Below are positions 1-7,088 of a stretch of DNA of 64,000 nucleotides, in pieces; position 1 is the first letter of the stretch, and each line of letters begins with the position of its first letter. A program made the translations under genes and the position numbers. The stretch lies in the NCBI GenBank assembly GCA_018816735.1, contig JAHIVH010000054.1, forward strand, positions 124,001 through 188,000. Reading direction: 5' to 3'. Source of the DNA: Pseudomonadota bacterium. Lineage in GTDB: Bacteria; Desulfobacterota; Desulfobacteria; Desulfobacterales; JAHIVH01. A model generated the notes under the pieces. That model saw only the letters and a program-made list of their open reading frames with translations, ran no database searches and was not told where the DNA came from.

Positions 1-570
1 AACCTGACCAGAGGTCGTCTGGACAAAGCCATTGAATTGTTTTCAGGAGAGGGTGCGATATATGTGGCTTATGAATTGTTTCCAGGCCGGTTTATTGTTT
101 CCGGGCTTCCCCACCACCTTGAACGGTTCCATGCATTTTTAAAAACACAGGGCAATGATGTCGCCTGGCGATATATCCCGTCCACTATTGGCGCCCACTC
201 CCCGTTTCTTGGTCCTTCCCTTGGATGGTCACCAACGGATGCCGATATACTTGGGGTTCGTTTCAATGGCCCGGATATGAAGCTCCCTGTGTGGTCAAAT
301 GACACAGGGGATGATTTAAGAAAATTCCCAAATATCATGCACGAAGTCATTCGCGCCTATTATATCTCTACCGGCGTATGGCGAAAGCAGATACACCCGC
401 TTTTACCCCCAACCCGGATCAAGTATGTTCTCGATTTTGGCCCGGGAACCGGTGTGGCCAGCCTTACCGAAAACCATACTTCCCGGGTGGGCATAAAAAT
501 TATTCGTTGCACATTGCCTATTGGCAAAAAACAACTGTTGGAAGAAGTCATGCCTTCCTTGGCTGGGTGA
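1..570 (+). CDS. Partial acyltransferase domain, type-I fatty-acid-synthase-like (5' end outside window)
   Basis: The reading frame is open from the first base and stops at TGA 568-570. It reads like the malonyl/acetyl transferase domain of fungal or mycobacterial type I fatty acid synthases: a 'VSG' strand turn near residue 37, a 'SPFLGP' segment, a 'PVWSNDTGDDLR' stretch and the motif LDFGPGTG near residue 143, where those synthases have DFGPGG. In that family the domain loads acyl groups from CoA onto the carrier protein. The protein ends abruptly after this motif. The same frame stays open for another 53 codons beyond the TGA (571-732), which suggests a nonsense mutation or truncation of a larger gene. 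The catalytic GHSxG serine would lie upstream of the window. Gene decay is inferred; the family assignment rests on motif recall only. Confidence 0.45.
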   Translation, partial: NLTRGRLDKAIELFSGEGAIYVAYELFPGRFIVSGLPHHLERFHAFLKTQGNDVAWRYIPSTIGAHSPFLGPSLGWSPTDADILGVRFNGPDMKLPVWSNDTGDDLRKFPNIMHEVIRAYYISTGVWRKQIHPLLPPTRIKYVLDFGPGTGVASLTENHTSRVGIKIIRCTLPIGKKQLLEEVMPSLAG

Positions 571-728
571 TGGATAAGCAAGCCCGATAGAGATGAACGC
601 ATCTTGCACGATCTGACTGATATTTCCAGGATGGCAGTTCCATACAGGGCAATCCATGATTTGTTGCGCATAAAAAAAGAATCGGTCAGTAAAACCGGTG
701 AAAGTAAATTTTTCATATCTGTAAAAAC

Positions 729-899
729 ATGATCGGAAAGAAGATGAAAGACTCAATTGTTATCCTGCCAATGGTTTTGATGGTGTTATTTGCCGGGAGT
801 GTGTGAGGTCGTGGCGGAAAAATCATCAAGGTGACAAATCTCAATGACAGTGGCAGTATTTCCTGGCAGATCCTTTCAAGCAAAAAAAGTGCTTTATAG
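729..899 (+). pseudogene. Relic of a secreted pectate-lyase-like (parallel beta-helix) gene
   Basis: From ATG 729, which overlaps the preceding TGA, the frame encodes a basic start plus a hydrophobic stretch that looks like a signal peptide (codons 1-25). It then hits TGA at 804-806. The same frame continues after the stop as 'GRGGKIIKVTNLNDSG', very close to the conserved N-terminal 'GGRGG...VTNLNDSGPGSLR' block of pectate-lyase and right-handed beta-helix proteins. After about position 855 the similarity is lost, the frame ends at TAG 897-899, and another frame (the tautomerase) takes over. I read this as the 5' stub of a beta-helix gene with a nonsense mutation, cut and joined to unrelated DNA. 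Confidence 0.5.
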
Positions 900-1044
900 A
901 GAAATCGCTTCACAACTGAATGGCCTCGGCATCAAAGGCGATGATATTTTGATCATGCTTAACGAGCCCCCACTTGAAAACTGGGGGATTCGTGGTGGAT
1001 ACCCGGCAAATGAAATTGATATCGGTTTTAAGCTGAACGTTTAA
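844..1044 (+). CDS. Tautomerase family protein (4-oxalocrotonate tautomerase-like), N-terminus possibly damaged
   Basis: This encodes 66 residues resembling the tautomerase superfamily branch with the C-terminal signature 'ENWGIRGG' followed by 'ASEIDLGFKV'-like residues (here near positions 45-65) and an N-terminal 'FPGRS...K..LY' segment. Family members are small hexameric or trimeric enzymes that use an N-terminal proline (Pro after the initiator Met) as general base. The start at ATG 844 gives Met-Thr-Val, with no Pro at position 2, and a stop lies only four codons upstream (832). The true N-terminus may therefore have been lost when this DNA joined the beta-helix relic that overlaps it in another frame. 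It may be non-functional. No good ribosome binding site is visible. Confidence 0.55.
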   Translation: MTVAVFPGRSFQAKKVLYREIASQLNGLGIKGDDILIMLNEPPLENWGIRGGYPANEIDIGFKLNV

Positions 1045-1499
1045 AAGGCGCTATCAAGGAGCTGCTGTCGTAATGGCTTTGCCTGGTGCAAAGCCCATAT
1101 AGGGACAATAAAAAATTATGCGCCGAACAATAATCAGGCACGGTACAGACGTTGGTTTTTTTATCAACGATTCATTCAATAGCATATTTAAAATAATTCC
1201 GGTGTGTTGTTTATTAATATTTTCGGAAAAAGCATTTATTGAAAAGTTTTTCATATCGTTGTATGCATAACATCAGTTCCCATTGGATCACATGGCAGGG
1301 CCTTGATTTAAGAATATCAGTTTCAAAAGAGTGCCGCCGGATTGAGGTGTTGGGATTTCACCCAATCACCATCCCATTAAGGTTGAAAAGATGTTTGGGA
1401 AACTTGCCAAAAAAAAGCAATCAAGGTGAGGCTTGACAGGGCGTCTTCCTGACGTCTTTTGTAAACCGCGCATGCTGTGCGCCTGGAAGGTATAACCCA
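1045..1499. other. 455-bp stretch with no recognisable gene
   Basis: Short open frames exist on both strands (for example 1239-1436 on the plus strand), but none has a ribosome binding site or a sequence I recognise. Given the gene relics on both sides, this is probably degraded coding DNA. The last 60 bases carry the leader and 'GGAAGG' ribosome binding site of the GAF gene that follows. Confidence 0.5.
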
Positions 1500-2453
1500 A
1501 TGAATGACAGTCAGCCAAATTCATCAAAAGCAATGAGCGGTATCTCCGCCCGTATTTTGGCTTTGCTTGGTTCCGGGAAGCCCATTGTCCAGTTAATTAA
1601 CGACATCGTTTTACTGGTGCAAAAAGAAACCGAAATGGAATGCGTTGGTCTGCGTCTGGCCGATGGACCTGATTTTCCCTATTATTTCACCCGGGGGTTT
1701 GGCGAGGAATTTGTGAAAAAAGAAATGTACCTGTGCGCCAGAGATCTATTTGGGGAATATATCCGTGATTCTGTGGGAAATCCGGTCCTCGAGTGTATGT
1801 GCGGAAACGTGATCTGCGGCAGAACCGATATGGACCTGCCGTTTTTTTCGGAAGGAGGGAGTTTTTTTTCCAACTGCACCACTCAATTGTTGGCAACAAC
1901 CTCAGAGAAGGAAAGACAAGCACGAACACGGAACCGGTGTAATGGTGAGGGATACGAATCTGTCGCTCTCGTGCCGATTAAGGTTGAAAATAAGTGTCTG
2001 GGGCTTCTTCAGCTAAACGATCAGCGGGAGGGAATGTTTACACCAGAGTTGATTTCCTTCCTCGAAGGCGTGGCAGGCAATATAGGACTCCTCTTCTCCA
2101 TGGTGAAAATGAAGGAACAAATTGCCAGCCAGGCTTCAGATGTCAACCGTGCGGCAGTGGTTCGAGGAGAATTGCTGGCTCGCTTGGCAAAAGAACTCCG
2201 CTTAAGACATGATCACAACCCGCCTTCTGAACGGGAAAAAGGCATTTTGGAAAAAATCGATGCGATTCTTTCGGAAGTCGAAACCCTGAAGGGAATCGTA
2301 CCGATATGCTCTGTCTGCAAACGCGTGAGAATCGACCCGAATTACTGGACGCAGGTGGAAGCATTTATCCAGAAAAGGAGCAAGGCTCAGTTCACACACA
2401 CGTATTGCCCTGAATGTTTCGACAAAAGTATGGCGGCAATGGAAGATCTTTGA
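1500..2453 (+). CDS. GAF-domain protein with C-terminal cysteine-rich (zinc-finger-like) module
   Basis: This is a 317-residue cytoplasmic protein. Residues about 15-200 look like a GAF sensor domain (ends 'YESVALVPIKVENKCLGLLQL') containing a cluster of cysteines around residues 98-105 (ECMCGNVICG) that could bind a cofactor or metal. A predicted helical linker (about 205-265) follows. The tail (about 270-310) has CSVCKRVR, then a Trp, then CPECFDK. This CxxC...CxxC tail is common at the C-terminus of PAS/GAF signalling proteins of Desulfobacterota and methanogens, but its role is unknown to me. The protein has no DNA-binding domain, kinase domain or membrane segment, so it is likely a sensory partner protein. 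A stand-alone copy of the tail module is encoded at 52545-52781. The start is supported by 'GGAAGG' upstream. Confidence 0.75.
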   Translation: MNDSQPNSSKAMSGISARILALLGSGKPIVQLINDIVLLVQKETEMECVGLRLADGPDFPYYFTRGFGEEFVKKEMYLCARDLFGEYIRDSVGNPVLECMCGNVICGRTDMDLPFFSEGGSFFSNCTTQLLATTSEKERQARTRNRCNGEGYESVALVPIKVENKCLGLLQLNDQREGMFTPELISFLEGVAGNIGLLFSMVKMKEQIASQASDVNRAAVVRGELLARLAKELRLRHDHNPPSEREKGILEKIDAILSEVETLKGIVPICSVCKRVRIDPNYWTQVEAFIQKRSKAQFTHTYCPECFDKSMAAMEDL

Positions 2454-2737
2454 GATCCGAAGAGATAATATTCGTTTTTATCCAGTTTTAGCTCATTCAA
2501 CCGTATACCCAACTGAGGCCAGGCTTTAAGCGCATCGCCTGATGAGGCGTCCTTCGTGTAGATGGCAGATAACCTTTCAAAAGAAGCCGGTTCTCTTGAA
2601 AGGGTTTTCAGCAGACCGTTCAAGATGGCAGCACAGATGAAGGATATATTATAAAACGGTTTAAAATATCTCATGATGTTTAATGTGAGAACAGGATTCG
2701 CATTGAAGATGAGGCGAAATACTGTTTTTATTCTCAT
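2387..2737 (-). pseudogene. N-terminal stub of a SAM-dependent methyltransferase
   Basis: The ATG at 2737 has a strong ribosome binding site (GGAGG, 8 bases upstream), so the 5' end looks genuine. The 116-residue product resembles the N-terminal helical (dimerisation, winged-helix-like) part of class I methyltransferases: '...LNGLLKTLSREPASFE' and 'ALKAWPQLGIRLNELK...YYLFG', followed in intact homologues by the SAM-binding Rossmann fold. That fold is absent. The frame runs into the tail of the convergent GAF gene and stops after about 20 unrelated residues. I infer a deletion of the 3' two thirds. It could still be expressed as a short protein. Confidence 0.45.
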
Positions 2738-2790
2738 ATGGCGACCTCCGTATTTATGAAAAAGGTAGTCAATTTAAGTGGTCAAATCAT

Positions 2791-2976
2791 GAAAAGAAAA
2801 AGGAACTCAGGCACCTTTATAACTGTTCTTCCAAAAAGGCGGAAGTGGTGGATGTGCCTGAAATGAATTTTCTGATGATTGACGGGAAGGGTGATCCCAA
2901 TACATCTGCGGATTGTAAAGGGGCAGTGGAAACGCTTTTCAGTGTGGCTTATGTCCGGCAACCCGTGCACCCATAA
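2791..2976 (+). pseudogene. Stub of a GyrI-like small-molecule-binding domain protein
   Basis: In this frame the DNA encodes 'KKELRHLYNCSSKKAEVVDVP' and 'MNFLMIDGKGDPNTS', followed by 'AVETLFSVAY'. This is the conserved start of a family of about 200-residue GyrI-like (SOUL/AraC effector-type) domain proteins. There is no in-frame start codon at the expected position: the nearest ATG (2789) is out of frame by one base. The protein stops after about 62 codons, where homologues continue. A lost start (frameshift) and a lost C-terminal two thirds mark it as a pseudogene. Confidence 0.55.
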
Positions 2977-3049
2977 ATTATAAATTCTATTGACAGGTTC
3001 CCATTTTATCTTCATGTATTTAACACACGTTAAAAAAAGGGGGCCTGCC

Positions 3050-4243
3050 ATGATTAATTTGGAATTGCCGGAAAATTTGCTGCAAATAAAGAAAACCACA
3101 CATGCTTTTGCGCAAGATCTGCTACGACCTGTATCACGAAAATATGATATGAACGAGCATGCCTACCCGGCAGAACTTGATGTGCTGCGGTTCAGATCGT
3201 CGGGCGCTGGCAAAAAAGAAAAAAAGACAGAAAACAAAAGTCAGCGAAAAGGCGAGTTTGTTACCGGAAAACGGATGATCGAAGCCATGGCTGTGGAGGA
3301 AATGGCCTGGGGCGATGTGGGGCTGATGATGAGTGTGCCCAATAATGCACCGGGGAACCCAGCGCTTCTTTCTCTGGCAAACGAGGCGCAGCTGGAAAAA
3401 TTTGGTGGCAAATGGACGGCCTTTTCCATTACCGAGCCGGAAACCGGCTCTGACTCAGGTTCTGTAAGCACAACTGCCGTGCTTGACGGGGATTACTGGG
3501 TATTGAATGGTGAAAAGATTTTTGTGACAGCAGCAGATCGTTGTGACAATGCCATCATCTGGGCCACCATTGACAAAACTGCGGGCAAGGCCGGGATCAA
3601 GCCGTTTCTGGTGGAAAAAGGGACACCTGGTTTTGAGGTGTCAAAGCTTGAAAAAAAGATGGGGCTTCGGGCATCGGATACCGGCAGTTTTTTGTTAAGG
3701 GATTGCCGGATTCCCAGAGACAATCTTCTGGGTGATCCGGAGATCAGAAGAAATTCAAGCGAAGGATTCAAAGGTGTCATGACGTCCTTTGATAATATCC
3801 GGCCGCTGGTGGGCATTATGGCCACAGGCATATCGCGGGCCGCACTGGAATTGTTGAGGGAAAAAATGGAAGCGTCGGGAATCGAAATCGATTACCGGAA
3901 AAATGCGAACACCGTGTCTGCCCTTGAAAAAGAATACTACATGATGGAGGCTTCGGTCGAAGCCCTGAGGCTCCTTTCATGGCGGGCATTCTGGATGTCG
4001 GATAACGGTATTCCGAACAGTCTTGAGGCATCCATGTGCAAGGCAAAGGGCGGACGCACGGCAACGCTTGTCACCCAGAAATGCTGTGAACTTATGGGCC
4101 CTTTGGGCATATCCGCAGATGAGCTGATGGAAAAATGGGTTCGGGATGCCAAGATCCTGGATATTTTTGAGGGAACCGGTCAGATTCAGCATCTGATCAT
4201 TGCAAGAAATGTGTTGAAGATATCAAGTAAAGAACTCAAATAG
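3050..4243 (+). CDS. Acyl-CoA dehydrogenase
   Basis: This is a 397-residue FAD enzyme of the acyl-CoA dehydrogenase family, which makes the alpha,beta double bond of an acyl-CoA and passes electrons to ETF. Visible marks are the flavin/substrate segment 'FSITEPETGSD' near residue 125, the 'GEKIFVTAA' strand, and the C-terminal 'DIFEGTGQIQ' in which the Glu sits at the usual catalytic-base position. The start is ATG 3050, preceded by an AGGGGG-type ribosome binding site. An in-frame TTG further upstream lacks one. A basic loop (about 50-67, many Lys/Arg) is unusual for the N-terminal helical domain. The gene is followed 29 bases later by an SDR gene, so they probably form an operon acting on the same acyl or hydroxyacyl chain. 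The substrate cannot be told from sequence. Confidence 0.9.
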   Translation: MINLELPENLLQIKKTTHAFAQDLLRPVSRKYDMNEHAYPAELDVLRFRSSGAGKKEKKTENKSQRKGEFVTGKRMIEAMAVEEMAWGDVGLMMSVPNNAPGNPALLSLANEAQLEKFGGKWTAFSITEPETGSDSGSVSTTAVLDGDYWVLNGEKIFVTAADRCDNAIIWATIDKTAGKAGIKPFLVEKGTPGFEVSKLEKKMGLRASDTGSFLLRDCRIPRDNLLGDPEIRRNSSEGFKGVMTSFDNIRPLVGIMATGISRAALELLREKMEASGIEIDYRKNANTVSALEKEYYMMEASVEALRLLSWRAFWMSDNGIPNSLEASMCKAKGGRTATLVTQKCCELMGPLGISADELMEKWVRDAKILDIFEGTGQIQHLIIARNVLKISSKELK

Positions 4244-4272
4244 TTTAAAAAAACAATAGGAAGGATCAAAAT

Positions 4273-5091
4273 ATGGCGGCATTTCAACTGGAGGAACTCT
4301 TTTCGTTAAAAGGCAAAGTGGCCCTCGTGACCGGCGGGTCTCGGGGTATTGGAAAAATGATCACACAGGGATTTTTATCTGCTGGCGCAAGCGTTTATAT
4401 TACAGCCCGGAAAAAAGAAGCTTGCGACCAGACTGCAGAAGAACTGAAAACCCTGGGGGTGTGCATATCGCTACCGGCAGACATCGGCACCGCTGAAGGC
4501 AGAAAGGATCTGTTAAACCAATTCATGGACAAGGAAGACAACCTTCATATTCTTGTCAACAATGCAGGCACAAACTGGGGGGAATCTTTTGCATCCTATC
4601 CGGATGAGGCATTTCAGAAAGTATTGAACCTGAATGTCACATCTCTTTTTGCCATGACACGGGATTTCTCGGCGTTGCTTGAAAAAGGCGCATCTCAAGA
4701 TGATCCGTCACGGGTGATCAATATCGGTTCCATGGACGGGCTCCACATTCCTACGGTTTCCCATACCGGTACGTTTGCCTATACATCGAGCAAGGCTGCG
4801 GTGCATCACCTCACAAGGGATCTGGCCATTCAGCTGGCATCCCGCCATATCACGGTTAATGCGGTGGCCCCCGGTTTTTTCCCCAGCAAAATGACCGACT
4901 ATGTGTTTGAAAAACATAAAAGCGACATTGAAGCAAACTGTCCGTTGAAGCGCGTGGGGAAAGCCGAGGAAATGGCGGGTGTGGCCGTTTATCTGTGCTC
5001 AAGGGCAGGGGCCTATACCAATGGCGCCGTGATTCCGGTGGATGGCGGGACTTCGATCAATCACCAGCATGTTCAGGGGTCGCGAGAATGA
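4273..5091 (+). CDS. Short-chain dehydrogenase/reductase (3-oxoacyl-ACP reductase-like)
   Basis: This is a 272-residue classical SDR. The nucleotide-binding motif is TGGSRGIG near residue 20, NNAG at about 95, a catalytic Ser in 'NIGSMDG' near 152, and YTSSK with the catalytic Tyr and Lys near 170. The C-terminal 'GGTSI' is typical of FabG-like enzymes. An Arg/Lys pair after the second strand (TARKK) favours NADP(H), which is an inference. It follows the acyl-CoA dehydrogenase gene by 29 bases with ribosome binding site AGGAAGGA, so the two are likely co-transcribed and act in fatty or branched acyl metabolism. It could equally act on a non-acyl alcohol. Confidence 0.9.
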   Translation: MAAFQLEELFSLKGKVALVTGGSRGIGKMITQGFLSAGASVYITARKKEACDQTAEELKTLGVCISLPADIGTAEGRKDLLNQFMDKEDNLHILVNNAGTNWGESFASYPDEAFQKVLNLNVTSLFAMTRDFSALLEKGASQDDPSRVINIGSMDGLHIPTVSHTGTFAYTSSKAAVHHLTRDLAIQLASRHITVNAVAPGFFPSKMTDYVFEKHKSDIEANCPLKRVGKAEEMAGVAVYLCSRAGAYTNGAVIPVDGGTSINHQHVQGSRE

Positions 5092-5211
5092 TTGAAAAAT
5101 TCAATCCACATCTTGTGTTACATGCAAGAATAGCGTAAAAGGCTCGAATACGGATGGCTCAGATTTTGATCTGAATTTTTTGAACACTTTTTTGCAGGCA
5201 AACGATTTAAA

Positions 5212-6783
5212 ATGATTACCTTACTTGATTATGGTGCAGGAAATGTCAGAAGCGTGGTGAACGCCATTTGCCGTCTGGGCGAGACGGTTAAAACCGTTTT
5301 CTGTGCCGAAGATATTATGAGAGCAGACAGGCTCGTGTTTCCGGGGGTCGGCAATTTCGGAAGCATGATTCGCATTTTGAATGACAAAGGATATGTCGAG
5401 CCGCTCAAGGATTACCTGAAAGCGGATCGTCCGTTTTTAGGCATCTGCCTGGGGCTCCATGCGTTGTTCGAGGAAAGTGAAGAAGCTCCGGGCTTGAAAG
5501 GACTGGGAATCATCCCTGGAAAAGTCAGGCGGTTTGACATTGATCTGGCCGTGCCGCACATCGGGTGGAACGGTATCCATATCAAACAATCATCCGGTGT
5601 TTTAAGCGGATGTATGGGAAATGAAAAATTTTATTTTGTACATTCGTATCATGTGGTGCCGGACAAGACGGATGTGATTCTGACAACCACTACGTATGGG
5701 ATTGATTTTGTCAGCAGCATCAAAAAAGGAAATATCACGGCCACCCAGTTTCACCCGGAGAAGAGTGGACAACAAGGGCTTGATGTTCTGAAGAATTTTC
5801 TCGAATTAAAGAAGAGCGACAAAACGGTTCCGGAAACACAGGAGAAAACCCTTCTGGCCAAGCGAATTATCGCCTGCCTGGATGTTCGCTCTAATGATCA
5901 TGGCGATCTTGTGGTCACCAAAGGCGATCAGTATGATGTGCGCGAGAAAGGGGATGTAAGGAATCTGGGCAAACCGGTTGACCTGGCCCGCCAGTATTAT
6001 GAGGATGGCGCAGACGAGATCACGTTTTTGAACATCACCGGTTTCAGGGATTTTCCTCTGGAAGACATGCCCATGATCGATGTGTTGAAACGCACATCTG
6101 AAAATGTGTTTGTACCCCTTACCATTGGCGGTGGCATCAGGGATTATACGGATAAATTCGGCAAAACCTATTCGGCGCTCGACGTGGCGTCCGAATATTT
6201 CAGATCAGGCGCGGACAAGATTTCCATAGGAAGTGATGCGGTTCTCATCGTGGAAGACTATTTGAAAACCGGGAAGAAAACAGGAAAGAGTTCCATAGAG
6301 AAGATTTCTGACGTGTACGGCAATCAGGCTGTAGTGGTGTCCATTGATCCCAGACGGGTATACGTGGCCTCGCCTGAACAGACAACGCACCCGGTTATCG
6401 AAACCGTATTTCCCGGTCCCAATGGGGAAAAGTACTGCTGGTATCAATGCACCATCAAAGGCGGTAGAGAAGGGCGTGACGTGGATGCGGTGACGCTTGC
6501 CAAGGTTTGTGAAACTCTGGGTGCGGGTGAGATTCTGTTAAACTGCATCGACAGAGACGGCACCAATTCCGGATTTGACATCGAGCTGATCAATGCCGTC
6601 AAAAATGCCGTCACCATCCCGGTGATCGCATCGAGCGGCGCCGGGTGTGCGGAACATTTTCTGGAAGTATTTGAACAAACCCATGTGGAATCAGCCCTTG
6701 CCGCAGGTATTTTTCACAGAAAGGAAGTGCCGATAGGAGAAGTGAAGGCCTGTTTGAAAACAAAGGTTGAAATCAGACCTTAA
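5212..6783 (+). CDS. hisHF: Bifunctional imidazole glycerol phosphate synthase (HisH-HisF fusion)
   Basis: This is 523 residues in one frame. Residues 1-200 are a class I glutamine amidotransferase (HisH) with nucleophile Cys79 in GICLGLH and the His181/Glu183 pair in FHPEKS. Residues about 217-523 are the HisF cyclase barrel with Asp224 in 'CLDV' and Asp447 in 'NCIDRDG'. The enzyme converts PRFAR and glutamine-derived ammonia into imidazole glycerol phosphate and AICAR, joining histidine and purine synthesis. Bacteria normally encode the two subunits separately. The fused order and the extra HisF segment (about 352-412, including PGPNGEKYCWYQ) are those of yeast HIS7 and plant HISN4. The gene stands alone with no other his gene nearby. 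The fusion and insertions are seen directly; the reason for them is unknown. Confidence 0.93.
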   Translation: MITLLDYGAGNVRSVVNAICRLGETVKTVFCAEDIMRADRLVFPGVGNFGSMIRILNDKGYVEPLKDYLKADRPFLGICLGLHALFEESEEAPGLKGLGIIPGKVRRFDIDLAVPHIGWNGIHIKQSSGVLSGCMGNEKFYFVHSYHVVPDKTDVILTTTTYGIDFVSSIKKGNITATQFHPEKSGQQGLDVLKNFLELKKSDKTVPETQEKTLLAKRIIACLDVRSNDHGDLVVTKGDQYDVREKGDVRNLGKPVDLARQYYEDGADEITFLNITGFRDFPLEDMPMIDVLKRTSENVFVPLTIGGGIRDYTDKFGKTYSALDVASEYFRSGADKISIGSDAVLIVEDYLKTGKKTGKSSIEKISDVYGNQAVVVSIDPRRVYVASPEQTTHPVIETVFPGPNGEKYCWYQCTIKGGREGRDVDAVTLAKVCETLGAGEILLNCIDRDGTNSGFDIELINAVKNAVTIPVIASSGAGCAEHFLEVFEQTHVESALAAGIFHRKEVPIGEVKACLKTKVEIRP

Positions 6784-6804
6784 TACACTGAGAGAGTTGA
6801 GCAG

Positions 6805-7088
6805 ATGGAACTGGAAATTTTTACGGACTTTATCTGACCCTGGTGTTATTTCAATACCGGGAGTATTGAGAAAGTAACAGAAACTTTATTATCAGGCGAA
6901 TGGGGCTGCCGGAAGATGAAGCAATAAACGTTTTTGATAAAAGAGTGTATCGAGAGGCTGTTGATGCAGACTGGCAACGGTCGGCAGCAATGGATATTCA
7001 GGTGATCCCCACCTATGTGGCAGGAGAAAGACGCCTTGCCGGATTTCAGTCGGTTGAGGCGCTCAAAGGGCTTGTCAGGCCTTCCTGA
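6805..7088 (+). pseudogene. Relic of a DsbA/FrnE-family oxidoreductase with UGA at the first CxxC cysteine
   Basis: From ATG 6805 the frame reads MELEIFTDFI, then TGA (6835-6837), then PWCYF. DsbA/FrnE-family proteins have a CPWC active site at exactly this place, so the UGA replaces the first cysteine. It could be a selenocysteine codon or a nonsense mutation of TGC/TGT. The frame ends soon after at a TAA. The C-terminal part of the family ('MGLPEDEA', 'VDADWQRSAAM', 'VIPTYV', 'GFQSVEAL') appears in another frame at 6900-7088. About 100 codons between the two blocks are missing. The gene is therefore dead through internal deletion plus frameshift. Its end overlaps the end of the convergent pseudouridine synthase gene. 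Confidence 0.7.
6849..6871 (+). other. SECIS-like hairpin downstream of the in-frame UGA
   Basis: Nine base pairs (one G-U) close a five-base loop CGGGA (6858-6862). The loop begins 20 bases after the UGA. Bacterial SECIS elements are stem-loops just downstream of UGA with a G early in the apical loop, and this fits that general description. The host gene is a relic, so the hairpin may be a fossil. An alternative hairpin beginning directly after the UGA (6838-6861, loop AUUUC) is also possible, and the two cannot form together. Confidence 0.35.

Noticed and set aside
1239-1436. 65-codon open frame on the plus strand
   Set aside because: No ribosome binding site or family resemblance, and it lies in a region of degraded genes.
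6838-6861. Alternative SECIS hairpin starting directly after the UGA (loop AUUUC)
   Set aside because: Its loop lies only about 10 bases from the UGA and has no G, unlike known bacterial SECIS elements. The 6849-6871 hairpin fits better.
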